Part shown: positions 9,063-16,353 of the stretch, in pieces
Layout of the letters: each line of letters opens with the position of its first letter
Numbering within the stretch: position 1 is the stretch's first letter
Source of the DNA: Flavobacterium macacae
Lineage (GTDB): Bacteria > Bacteroidota > Bacteroidia > Flavobacteriales > Flavobacteriaceae
Assembly: GCF_003865365.1 (NCBI RefSeq)
Contig: NZ_RQVR01000010.1
Span: 62,322 to 126,321, forward strand
DNA length: 64,000 nt
Direction: 5' to 3'
Notes under the pieces: model-generated
Database searches by the model: none
What the model was told of the DNA's origin: nothing
The model's input: only the letters and a program-made list of their open reading frames with translations
Program-made: the position numbers and the translations under genes

Positions 9063-9509
9063 TTATTTGTCCTTTTCTTCTAAATAGATTCTATTCAATT
9101 CTGCTTGCAAAATTTCAACGAATTGTAAAACTTTTTTATTTTTTATTGGATCAAAATCTCCATTTAGTAACGAATAGTTTCCTTGTGTAGTTTCAATCTT
9201 TATTGTAGTGTTTTCCTCGTCATGATCCTGAACTCTCTTTAGCGGTTTCACTTCCTGAAATTCGGTTACTGTCATTGACTGGATTAATGAATTCCAAAAC
9301 TTCTTTTGTGTTTTCTCATTAATAAATATTTTTTTTCGCCTATTTACTATCTTTCCAATAACCGAATCCTTCGTTACTTGAACAATTTCATAACCGCCCA
9401 TCCCAGCTGAAATGTATGATACTTTAGTAATAATTGTTTGGGATTTACATGATATGCACAACAACAGAAAAATAATTATTATTGAAGTGATTTTTGGAGT
9501 AGTATTCAT
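9063..9509 (-). CDS. Small lipoprotein of unknown function
   Basis: A 148-residue protein with a lipoprotein signal peptide: hydrophobic ITSIIIIFLLLCISC, with the lipid-attachment Cys at about residue 21. The mature part is short, charged and beta-rich; no family recognised. It lies 19 bp downstream of the HsdR-like gene at 9529 with no repeat between them, so the two probably form one two-gene cassette ending in repeat copy F. Confidence 0.65.
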   Translation of the reverse strand: MNTTPKITSIIIIFLLLCISCKSQTIITKVSYISAGMGGYEIVQVTKDSVIGKIVNRRKKIFINEKTQKKFWNSLIQSMTVTEFQEVKPLKRVQDHDEENTTIKIETTQGNYSLLNGDFDPIKNKKVLQFVEILQAELNRIYLEEKDK

Positions 9510-9528
9510 AATTATTGCTGTTAATTTC

Positions 9529-10413
9529 CTATATAAATTTGTTTACTCTAAGTGGTAAAAAAATCTCTTGCTGATTTTCTTCCATTTTGTCACCAACTTT
9601 AGCATTTATATTGACAAAATAAATTCGATCTGCAAACTTAACGACTTGTCTTGAGCCATCAGTGCGGATAGATAATTTATCAATTGCTTCTGTTGGAATT
9701 TTGTCTATTAATTGTTCAAATTGCTTTTCCTCAAAATCAAAGGTCGCAATATAAGTTTCACTTTCAACAGTAACTCCCGCAGACATAGTAAATTCATTTG
9801 GATCCAATTGTCCAATATGGAAAATTGGAACTTGAGGAAATATCATTTCTTCAAATTGATCAAAGCCTAAACGTTTTAGATGTAACCCAAAATCCTTTTT
9901 AATAATATTTTCAGCATTTTTAAAAATATTCTCCGGACTTAGAAACTCTCTAATCTGTGACCAGTAACCAGGAATAGCTCTAACTGGAAAATGTAAAAGC
10001 GGTTCACTTTTACTTATGCTATAAAGAGTAAAATAGATTCCATTACATAAGGCAAAATAATTTACTCTAACTTCACTATGTATAGCATAGGAATATGCTT
10101 GCTCAACATGAATTGAATTTATCGTTGATTCAGAAGGAGATTTGGCATCCAAAATCCAACCAGGCTTTCCATTTATTTCAAATATATAATCTGGAATTAT
10201 ATAGATCTTTTTTCTTTGTGAGCCTATTGAGACATATGGATGGGTTAGATTTCTGCTACGAATTATTTGATTGGGCTGGCTTGCTGAATATCCTAAGTTT
10301 TTAATTATTGGTAAGATGATTTCTTCTCTTACAGAATCTTCTTTAAAATCAGGATGGTTCAATAAGTCAAAATCGAAATTCTCTAAAATATTAAATAAGG
10401 GTGTAAATTGCAT
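9529..10413 (-). CDS. Solitary type I restriction HsdR N-terminal-like nuclease domain protein
   Basis: A 294-residue protein. Residues 20-150 resemble the HsdR N-terminal (HSDR_N) domain: SVREEIILPIIKNLGY, then IIPDYIFEINGKPGWILDAKSP, giving PD...DxK of the PD-(D/E)XK fold, and HVEQAYSYA. HsdR enzymes are normally far longer and carry a helicase motor; this one ends with an unrelated C-terminal region of about 130 residues, so it is not a truncated HsdR in an obvious sense. Standalone HSDR_N proteins occur in Bacteroidota with unknown roles. Confidence 0.68.
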   Translation of the reverse strand: MQFTPLFNILENFDFDLLNHPDFKEDSVREEIILPIIKNLGYSASQPNQIIRSRNLTHPYVSIGSQRKKIYIIPDYIFEINGKPGWILDAKSPSESTINSIHVEQAYSYAIHSEVRVNYFALCNGIYFTLYSISKSEPLLHFPVRAIPGYWSQIREFLSPENIFKNAENIIKKDFGLHLKRLGFDQFEEMIFPQVPIFHIGQLDPNEFTMSAGVTVESETYIATFDFEEKQFEQLIDKIPTEAIDKLSIRTDGSRQVVKFADRIYFVNINAKVGDKMEENQQEIFLPLRVNKFI

Positions 10414-10430
10414 TTTAAACGATTTGTGAT

Positions 10431-10568
10431 TTCCGCTAACGTCCTGTAGCTTCGTAGGAGTTGCGAAAAATTGACCTGCATACTTTCGACTGGATAAACG
10501 AAATTATGAAAAAGAAATGAAGTTCTATCACAAAACAACAATCACGCAAATTCACTGTTACCAGCAGT
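10431..10568 (-). repeat. Cassette repeat copy G
   Basis: Well preserved: ttccgctaacgtcctgtagc, ttgcgaaaaattg, gcatactttcgactggataaacgaaattatgaaaaagaaatgaagttc, cacgcaaattcactgttaccagcag. It lies immediately after the stop of the HEPN gene at 10578 and before the HsdR-like gene. Confidence 0.7.
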
Positions 10569-10577
10569 GTTTTATAG

Positions 10578-11093
10578 TTAGCCTAAATCATCTAAGAATT
10601 TTTGTCTAACATTTTGGTCAATATTCAAACATTCATTAAGAATGATAAGTCCAAAGTTTAATAAATCTCTATTTCTGGATTCTTCAACTATAGCAAGTCT
10701 TTTACTTCCATGAAATAAGTTATTTCTAATTGCTCTAATAATCAACAACATTTCTTTTAAGGATTTATTTCCAATTGGTGGTCGATTTTCCCAACTTAGT
10801 TCATTATTTCTGAATTTCAGTTTTTTTGGAGGCGATACAAATAAATAGTTTGCAGCTTCAATTAAAAGTTTGTTTTCGGGATTTTTCAATTTTTCTTGGA
10901 AAACTTCGTTGTTATCTTCTCCAAATCTATCCCAATCAGCCATTGCGTTTCTTCTTCTGTCACCTGTCGCATATCCAGTGTGTTTCAGAGCGAATTCCAT
11001 TCTTGAAAATGCAATAAAGAAATCAAATGTGATATTTTCATTCTGCCCAACTTGTCGATTCAGTTTGTTTTTAAATAGTTGAATGTGTTCCAT
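10578..11093 (-). CDS. HEPN-domain protein (putative RNase/toxin-like)
   Basis: About 171 residues from the ATG at 11093; an in-frame start at 11138 also exists. It is helical, and a clear HEPN signature lies near residue 125: IRAIRNNLFHG, the Rx4-6H motif that forms the RNase active site in many HEPN toxins. The C-terminal helix (LLNFGLIILNECLNI) fits the fold. Many solitary HEPN proteins in Bacteroidota are uncharacterised. Read 5' to 3' on the minus strand the preceding gene is a small Xre regulator, so a regulator-HEPN pair is possible but unproven. The gene is followed by repeat copy G. Confidence 0.62.
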   Translation of the reverse strand: MEHIQLFKNKLNRQVGQNENITFDFFIAFSRMEFALKHTGYATGDRRRNAMADWDRFGEDNNEVFQEKLKNPENKLLIEAANYLFVSPPKKLKFRNNELSWENRPPIGNKSLKEMLLIIRAIRNNLFHGSKRLAIVEESRNRDLLNFGLIILNECLNIDQNVRQKFLDDLG

Positions 11094-11173
11094 ATTTGTG
11101 AAGATTATACAGTGTTTAAAATTGCTGGTAACTCGCAAATATACGTAACTACTTGTAAGTAAGAAAAAGTTAC

Positions 11174-11407
11174 TTAGGCATATTCAAAGACGAAAAAAGT
11201 TTTAATATCTATCTCAAAAAAAATCGCCATTCTATGCAGAATAAGTACAGATGTCGCATGTTGAGCTCTTTCAATTCTTCCAACTTGATTTTTCGAAAGT
11301 CCGACCTCAAGACCTAACGCTTCTTGAGAAATACCAAGCTTTTCTCTTTCACTTCTTATCCTTACACCTACTGATCTTAAAAATTTATTTTCTTCATCTG
11401 TTTTCAC
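11174..11407 (-). CDS. Xre-family HTH regulator
   Basis: A 77-residue protein starting at GTG 11407, consisting almost entirely of one Cro/C1-type helix-turn-helix: RSEREKLGISQEALGLEVGLSKNQVGRIE, with a short C-terminal strand. It probably represses its own promoter, since a perfect 16-bp palindrome lies 35 bp upstream. About 80 bp separate it from the HEPN gene on the same strand. It marks the right end of the AT-rich region. Confidence 0.85.
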   Translation of the reverse strand: MKTDEENKFLRSVGVRIRSEREKLGISQEALGLEVGLSKNQVGRIERAQHATSVLILHRMAIFFEIDIKTFFVFEYA

Positions 11408-11441
11408 ATGCTAAAGGTCAATAATCATGCAAAAAATAAAG

Positions 11442-11457
11442 GACACAAATTTGTGTC
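11442..11457. promoter_or_regulatory. Perfect 16-bp palindrome, putative operator
   Basis: GACACAAATTTGTGTC is its own reverse complement. It lies 35 bp upstream of the Xre start and overlaps the -33-like TTTG of a plus-strand promoter toward susC. Binding by the neighbouring Xre protein is inferred from position and symmetry. Confidence 0.5.
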
Positions 11458-11482
11458 TTTTACATTTAATGTTATATATTTG
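11450..11482 (+). promoter_or_regulatory. Candidate Bacteroidetes-type promoter for the susC transcript
   Basis: TTTG at 11450-11453 and TATATTTG at 11475-11482, 21 bp apart, match the TTTG / TAnnTTTG promoter of Bacteroidetes. A second -7-like box, TATCTTTG, lies at 11495-11502. If used, the mRNA would carry a 5' leader of about 400 nt before susC. Confidence 0.45.
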
Positions 11483-11544
11483 ACGCAATAAATATATCTT
11501 TGCGATACTTCACATAAAATATCTGAAGCATTCGCTTTGAATCC

Positions 11545-11652
11545 CGACTTGAAAACTGGTAATTTTTGCACACGGGATGATAAGTATGATGCTCACGCTC
11601 TACTGGCGTGGGCTCTCTTATTCGTGTGCGGGTATACCAGTACCTCAAGTCG
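11545..11652 (+). ncRNA. Long structured leader hairpin upstream of susC
   Basis: Five nested complementary blocks build one 108-nt stem: CGACTTGA (11545) with TCAAGTCG (11645); ACTGGT (11555) with ACCAGT (11636); GCACACG (11568) with CGTGTGC (11623); GATAAG (11579) with CTTATT (11617); and CTCACGC (11592) with GCGTGGG (11606). Nesting this regular is unlikely by chance and suggests a structured RNA in the 5' leader. I cannot assign it to a known riboswitch class. It could equally be a DNA-level palindromic element. Confidence 0.55.
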
Positions 11653-11781
11653 TTTAAGCTGAGTTCCGCGCCTTTTTATTTCTGCAAACTCTCGATTCAT
11701 AGCTGCTTTATAGAGTCTCGCGAATTGTTTAACCAAACAGCGTGCCTATGAAACATACCTGACCGCAAAAACTTGAATCCC

Positions 11782-11880
11782 TTGGACTGAATGGTCCAAC
11801 ATATTTATCCGAAAGGATGATATATAACAAAAAAAATGGCCCTCTACCTGTCTGGACAACTGTATAGAGGACCGTAGCCA
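11782..11880 (+). promoter_or_regulatory. Further hairpins in the susC leader
   Basis: Three smaller hairpins lie in the leader: TTGGAC/GTCCAA (11782-11799), TATCC-GAAA-GGATG (11806-11819) and a larger one, TGGC plus CCTCTAC pairing with GTATAGAGG plus GCCA (11837-11880). The last ends 37 nt before the susC ATG. With the 108-nt hairpin upstream they make this leader a likely post-transcriptional control region. Confidence 0.45.
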
Positions 11881-11917
11881 ACAGAAATTTCAAATAACTA
11901 TTAACTATTCCAAAATT

Positions 11918-14900
11918 ATGAAAATCTTTTCATTATTGGGGTATCGGCATTTGCTTTCATACCTCATATATTTTTCATTGTTCCTCTGTATTCCGCTATC
12001 CCATGCGGCAGCTATTGATGATCGTTCAGATCAGGACAGGGACATAACGGTCAGCGGCTTTGTAACGTTTCAAAAGATGCCGATGCAGGGTGTGAGCATC
12101 ATTGCCAAGGGCTCGGGCAGCTCGGCGATTTCAGATGCGGATGGAAGGTACAGCCTTACCGTTAGGATTGGGGAGGTACTCGTCGTTTCCTTTATTGGCT
12201 TCAAGACGATCGAGCATCCCGTATCTGGCCTTTCCAGCATCAGTTTCGAGTTGGAGGAAGCTGTAACCGCGTTGAATGAAGTAACGGTCAACGCCGGATA
12301 CTATACCGTCAAGGAGAGCCAGCGGACCGGCAGCATAGCCAAGGTATCCTCCAAGGATATCGAGAAGCAGCCCGTAACCAATTTCCTTGCTTCCATCCAG
12401 GGACGCATGGCCGGAGTCAGCGTAACCCAGGAATCAGGCGTGGCCGGAGGGGGATTCGCAATACAGATACGCGGGATAAACAGCCTGCGACGGGATGGGA
12501 ACGCCCCGCTGTATGTGATCGACGGCGTACCCTATTCCAGCGACCCCATCGGATCTGCACAGACCTCGACCGTACTGCCAAACCTTACCAGCCCGCTCAC
12601 AAACATCAACCCTGCGGACATCGAGAGCATTGAGATACTCAAGGATGCCGATGCCACCGCAATCTATGGCTCACGCGGCGCAAACGGCGTGGTGCTGGTG
12701 ACCACAAAGAAGGGAAAGGCCGGGAAGACCCGCTTCAGTGCGAGCGCCGCAAGCGGCTGGGGCCACGTGACGCGCTACATGGACCTCATGGACACCCAGC
12801 AGTACCTTTCGATGCGCCGCCAGGCATTTGAAAACGACGGCATAACCGAATACCCTGCCGACGCCTACGATGTCAACGGAACCTGGGATCCCAGCCGCTA
12901 TACGGATTGGCAGAAGGAGCTCTACGGGGGCACTTCGCAGATCAGGTCCTTCCAGTCCTCGGTCTCAGGAGGCAGCGAGCATACGCAGTTCCTGATCAGC
13001 GGCAACTACCATTCCGAGACCACCGTGTTTCCAGGGGATTTCCTGTACAGGAAGGGGGATGTGCATTTTAATATCAGCCACGCATCGGACGACCGCCGGT
13101 TCAAGGCCAGCCTGTCGGGCAGCTACACGTCTCAGAACAACAGGCAGCCATGGAGCGACCTGACCCCGGTGGCCATAACTCTTGCGCCGAACGCCCCGTC
13201 GCTGTACGACGCGGCAGGCAACCTGAACTGGGAAAACGGCACCTTCACCAACCCGCTCGGGGCGCTTGCCGCAGGGTACGGCACCAAGTCGGGCAACCTG
13301 GTATCCAACATGCTGCTGTCGTACCGGCTCCTGGAAGGACTTGAATTCAAGTCGAGCTTCGGGTTCACGGACCTCAATTTCACCGAGACCAGGACGATGC
13401 CCTCCACCATGTACGATCCGGCATTCGGGGTGACATCGGCAAGCTCGTCGCTGTTTTTCAACAACGTGCAGAGGCAGTCCTGGATCGTCGAGCCCCAGCT
13501 GAATTACCAAAGGGCATTCGGGAGGGTAAAGACAGAGCTGCTGCTGGGTACGACCTTCCAGAACCAGACAGGCGCACGGCTGGTCGAGCGCGGATTCGGC
13601 TTTGCGAGCAACAGCCTGATCCACAACCTGGCCGCCGCAAACATCCACATCGTGTACGGCAACGAGCAGAGCGTCTACAGATACCAGGCATTCTTTGGAC
13701 GCGTAAACCTTAACTGGGAGGACAAGTATATCCTCAACGCTACCGCCCGCCGTGACGGTTCGAGCCGCTTCGGGCCCGGAAGGCAGTTTGCGACATTCGG
13801 TGCCATTGGTGCCGCCTGGGTTTTCTCCAAGGAAGATGGCCTGAAGGACAATGCTACCTTCCTGAGCTTCGGGAAGCTGCGCGCCAGCTACGGGACCACC
13901 GGCAATGACCAGATCGGGGACTACCAGTACCTGGATACCTACAGCCTGTCGGGACACAGCTACCAGGGAATGGGCGGACTGGAGCCTACCAGGCTCTTCA
14001 ATCCAAATTTCGGATGGGAATCCAACACCAAGGCAGAGATGGCCCTGGAGACCGGATTCCTGGACGACAGGATATTCCTGACCACCGCCTATTACACCAA
14101 CAGGTCCTCCAACCAGCTCGTCGGCCTGCCCCTGCCTGGGACAACGGGTTTCAATTCACTGCAAGCCAATTTGGACGCTACGGTTGAAAACAGCGGGCTT
14201 GAGATGACACTGCGCACCACCAATATAAAAGGGAGGGACTTCAACTGGACAACCAGCTTCAATATCTCTTTTCTCAAGAACAGGCTCGTTTCCTTTCCCG
14301 GACTGGAATCCTCCCCTTATGCCAACCAATACGTAATCGGGCAATCCGTAAATATCCGCAAGCTTTTCCAGAGCACGGGTGTCGATCCGCAGACAGGCCT
14401 CTACGGGTTTACGGACTTTAACGGTGACGGCGTGATATCGGCGCCTGACGACAGGCAGGTCACCCGCGACCTGAGCCCGGAATATTTTGGAGGGCTCCAG
14501 AATTCCTTTTCCTACAAGGGCCTGGCGATTGATTTCCTTTTCCAGTTTGTAAAGCAGCAGAATTACAGCTCGGCAACAGTGCTTGGATTTCCAGGCGCGC
14601 CGTCAAACAATGCGTCGGAAGTCTCGCACAGCTGGCAGCAGCCTGGGGACAATGCGCCATTCCAGCAGTTCTCCACGGGCCTCAACGGGGATGCCGTGGT
14701 GGCGTTCTATAATTATTTAGAGAGCGACAGGGCCATTACCGACGCCTCCTACATCCGCCTGAAGAACGTCGCCATCACCTACGAGCTTCCAAAAAAATGG
14801 ACCGGTGTCCTCGGCTGCAAGCTTTCGGTGCAGGGACAGAACCTGCTGCTTTTTACAAAATACAGGGGAGCCGATCCTGAATTTGTGTCATCGGGGTTCC

Positions 14901-14947
14901 TTCCACCGCTGCGGGTGATTACTGCAGGAATACAACTAACTCTTTAA
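11918..14947 (+). CDS. susC: SusC/RagA-family TonB-dependent outer membrane transporter
   Basis: A 1009-residue protein, the usual length for SusC. It has a signal peptide (hydrophobic run to about residue 31), a CarboxypepD-regulatory-like domain (about 44-115, with DADGRYSLTVRIGEVLVVSFIGF), a plug with NPADIESIEILKDADATAIYGSRGANGVVLVTTKKGK (about 235-270), and a long beta-barrel ending in ITAGIQLTL. Such proteins import oligosaccharides or peptides through the outer membrane with a SusD lid, driven by TonB. The partner susD follows after 10 bp. The downstream secreted peptidase, and the absence of any glycoside hydrolase, suggest peptides rather than glycans as substrate. No anti-sigma or ECF pair is adjacent. 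Confidence 0.93.
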   Translation: MKIFSLLGYRHLLSYLIYFSLFLCIPLSHAAAIDDRSDQDRDITVSGFVTFQKMPMQGVSIIAKGSGSSAISDADGRYSLTVRIGEVLVVSFIGFKTIEHPVSGLSSISFELEEAVTALNEVTVNAGYYTVKESQRTGSIAKVSSKDIEKQPVTNFLASIQGRMAGVSVTQESGVAGGGFAIQIRGINSLRRDGNAPLYVIDGVPYSSDPIGSAQTSTVLPNLTSPLTNINPADIESIEILKDADATAIYGSRGANGVVLVTTKKGKAGKTRFSASAASGWGHVTRYMDLMDTQQYLSMRRQAFENDGITEYPADAYDVNGTWDPSRYTDWQKELYGGTSQIRSFQSSVSGGSEHTQFLISGNYHSETTVFPGDFLYRKGDVHFNISHASDDRRFKASLSGSYTSQNNRQPWSDLTPVAITLAPNAPSLYDAAGNLNWENGTFTNPLGALAAGYGTKSGNLVSNMLLSYRLLEGLEFKSSFGFTDLNFTETRTMPSTMYDPAFGVTSASSSLFFNNVQRQSWIVEPQLNYQRAFGRVKTELLLGTTFQNQTGARLVERGFGFASNSLIHNLAAANIHIVYGNEQSVYRYQAFFGRVNLNWEDKYILNATARRDGSSRFGPGRQFATFGAIGAAWVFSKEDGLKDNATFLSFGKLRASYGTTGNDQIGDYQYLDTYSLSGHSYQGMGGLEPTRLFNPNFGWESNTKAEMALETGFLDDRIFLTTAYYTNRSSNQLVGLPLPGTTGFNSLQANLDATVENSGLEMTLRTTNIKGRDFNWTTSFNISFLKNRLVSFPGLESSPYANQYVIGQSVNIRKLFQSTGVDPQTGLYGFTDFNGDGVISAPDDRQVTRDLSPEYFGGLQNSFSYKGLAIDFLFQFVKQQNYSSATVLGFPGAPSNNASEVSHSWQQPGDNAPFQQFSTGLNGDAVVAFYNYLESDRAITDASYIRLKNVAITYELPKKWTGVLGCKLSVQGQNLLLFTKYRGADPEFVSSGFLPPLRVITAGIQLTL

Positions 14948-14957
14948 TCCTACAAGC

Positions 14958-16334
14958 ATGAAAAAGACATTTAAGATACTATCGGCAGTACTGATATTCG
15001 GCACTGCCAACTCCTGTGACAATTTTGTGGACGTCGAACTTCCCAATTCACAGCTCTCCTCTCCTGCCGTGTTTGCGGACGTTGCCACGGCCAATGCAGC
15101 CATGACCGAGATATATTCGAAGATGAGGGACAACGGCATGCTCTCCGGCGGCCCCGCAGGCATGTCCTGCGGCATGGGACTCTACGCCGACGAGCTGGAC
15201 TTTTACGGGGACAGCGTGAACGATTCGTTCTTCTTCCATAACAATTCCCTTATCGCCTCCAACAATACGGTTGCTTCCTACTGGAATGCCGCCTACAGCC
15301 AGATCTATGGCGCCAACGCGGTCATGGAGGGCCTAGCTGCTTCCAACGAACTGCCAGTGGCAGTAAAGGACGTGCTGTTGGGCGAGGCGCTGTTTTCACG
15401 GGCGCTGGTTCATTTCTACCTCGTCAACCTTTATGGGGATATTCCCTATGTCACGACAACCGACTACCAGCTGAACAGCACGGTACAGAGGATTTCCACC
15501 GCGCAGGCCTACGCAAATATCCGTCAGGATCTCGAACATGCAGCCCTGCTGTTGCCACAGGATTACAGCGTGGGTACAAGGATCCGTCCGAACAGGTCGT
15601 GCGCACGTGCGCTGCTGGCAAGGCTTGCCCTGTACACGGGCGCCTGGGACGAGGCTTCCAACCACGCCTCTGCAGTACTCAACAATACCGAATACGTGCT
15701 GGAAGGAGACCTGGACGCAGTGTTTCTAAAGGAAAGCCGGTCAACACTGTGGCAGTTTGGGACAACAGCCGAGGGCAGGAATACGGACGACGCCCAGAAC
15801 TACATCTTCACCGCCGGGCCACCTCCCTTTGTGGGACTGAACCTTGGGCTCGTTGCGCTCTTTGGACCGGACGACCTCCGAGGATCGCATTGGATCGGTA
15901 CGGTGACCGATGGGACGGGCACATGGCACTATGCCAACAAATACAAGCAGCGCGAGAATACCGGCAGTTCGGTGGAATATACTGTCGTCCTGCGGATGGA
16001 AGAGCAATACCTGATACGTGCCGAGGCACGGGCTTGGCAGGGTGACCTGATCGGTGCCAAGGAGGATCTGGATGCCATCAGGCTTCGAGCTGGACTGCCG
16101 CCCACTGCCGCCGACTCCGCAGAGGAAATCATTGCAGCGGTGCAGCTCCAAAGGAGGCTGGAATTCTTTACCGAATTCGGACACCGCTTTTTCGACCTGA
16201 AGCGCACAGGAGCTATCGATACGGTACTTGGCCTGGCAAAGGCAGGATGGAACCCGACCGACAAATTATTCCCGCTGCCCCTGACGGAGCTCAATGCGAA
16301 TCCCTACCTGCAGCCACAGAACCCCGGATATTAA
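14958..16334 (+). CDS. susD: SusD/RagB-family outer membrane lipoprotein
   Basis: A 458-residue protein. A lipoprotein signal peptide ends at TANSC (Cys about residue 20). The N-terminal region carries tetratricopeptide-like helices (AALLPQDY... ARLALYTGAWDEASNHA). The C-terminal SusD domain shows LRMEEQYLIRAEARAWQGD, the RLRAGL segment and the near-invariant LEFFTEFGHRFFDLKRTG, ending YLQPQNPGY. SusD binds substrate at the cell surface and forms a lid over SusC. It directly follows susC and precedes the peptidase gene by about 20 bp, so the three are probably one operon. Confidence 0.93.
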   Translation: MKKTFKILSAVLIFGTANSCDNFVDVELPNSQLSSPAVFADVATANAAMTEIYSKMRDNGMLSGGPAGMSCGMGLYADELDFYGDSVNDSFFFHNNSLIASNNTVASYWNAAYSQIYGANAVMEGLAASNELPVAVKDVLLGEALFSRALVHFYLVNLYGDIPYVTTTDYQLNSTVQRISTAQAYANIRQDLEHAALLLPQDYSVGTRIRPNRSCARALLARLALYTGAWDEASNHASAVLNNTEYVLEGDLDAVFLKESRSTLWQFGTTAEGRNTDDAQNYIFTAGPPPFVGLNLGLVALFGPDDLRGSHWIGTVTDGTGTWHYANKYKQRENTGSSVEYTVVLRMEEQYLIRAEARAWQGDLIGAKEDLDAIRLRAGLPPTAADSAEEIIAAVQLQRRLEFFTEFGHRFFDLKRTGAIDTVLGLAKAGWNPTDKLFPLPLTELNANPYLQPQNPGY

Positions 16335-16353
16335 TTCATGAATATTGGCAGTG

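Noticed and set aside
4672-10568. CRISPR array
   Set aside because: The repeats are long, diverged and separated by whole genes, not by short equal spacers; no cas genes are visible.
4672-10568. Classical class 1-type integron
   Set aside because: No intI gene or attI in the window and the repeat ends do not match the GTTRRRY/RYYYAAC boxes exactly; only the layout fits.
12965-13957. A 330-codon minus-strand frame inside susC
   Set aside because: It is antisense to a clear SusC barrel; long antisense frames are expected in GC-rich genes, and the translation is rich in Val, Arg, Gly and Cys with no domain.
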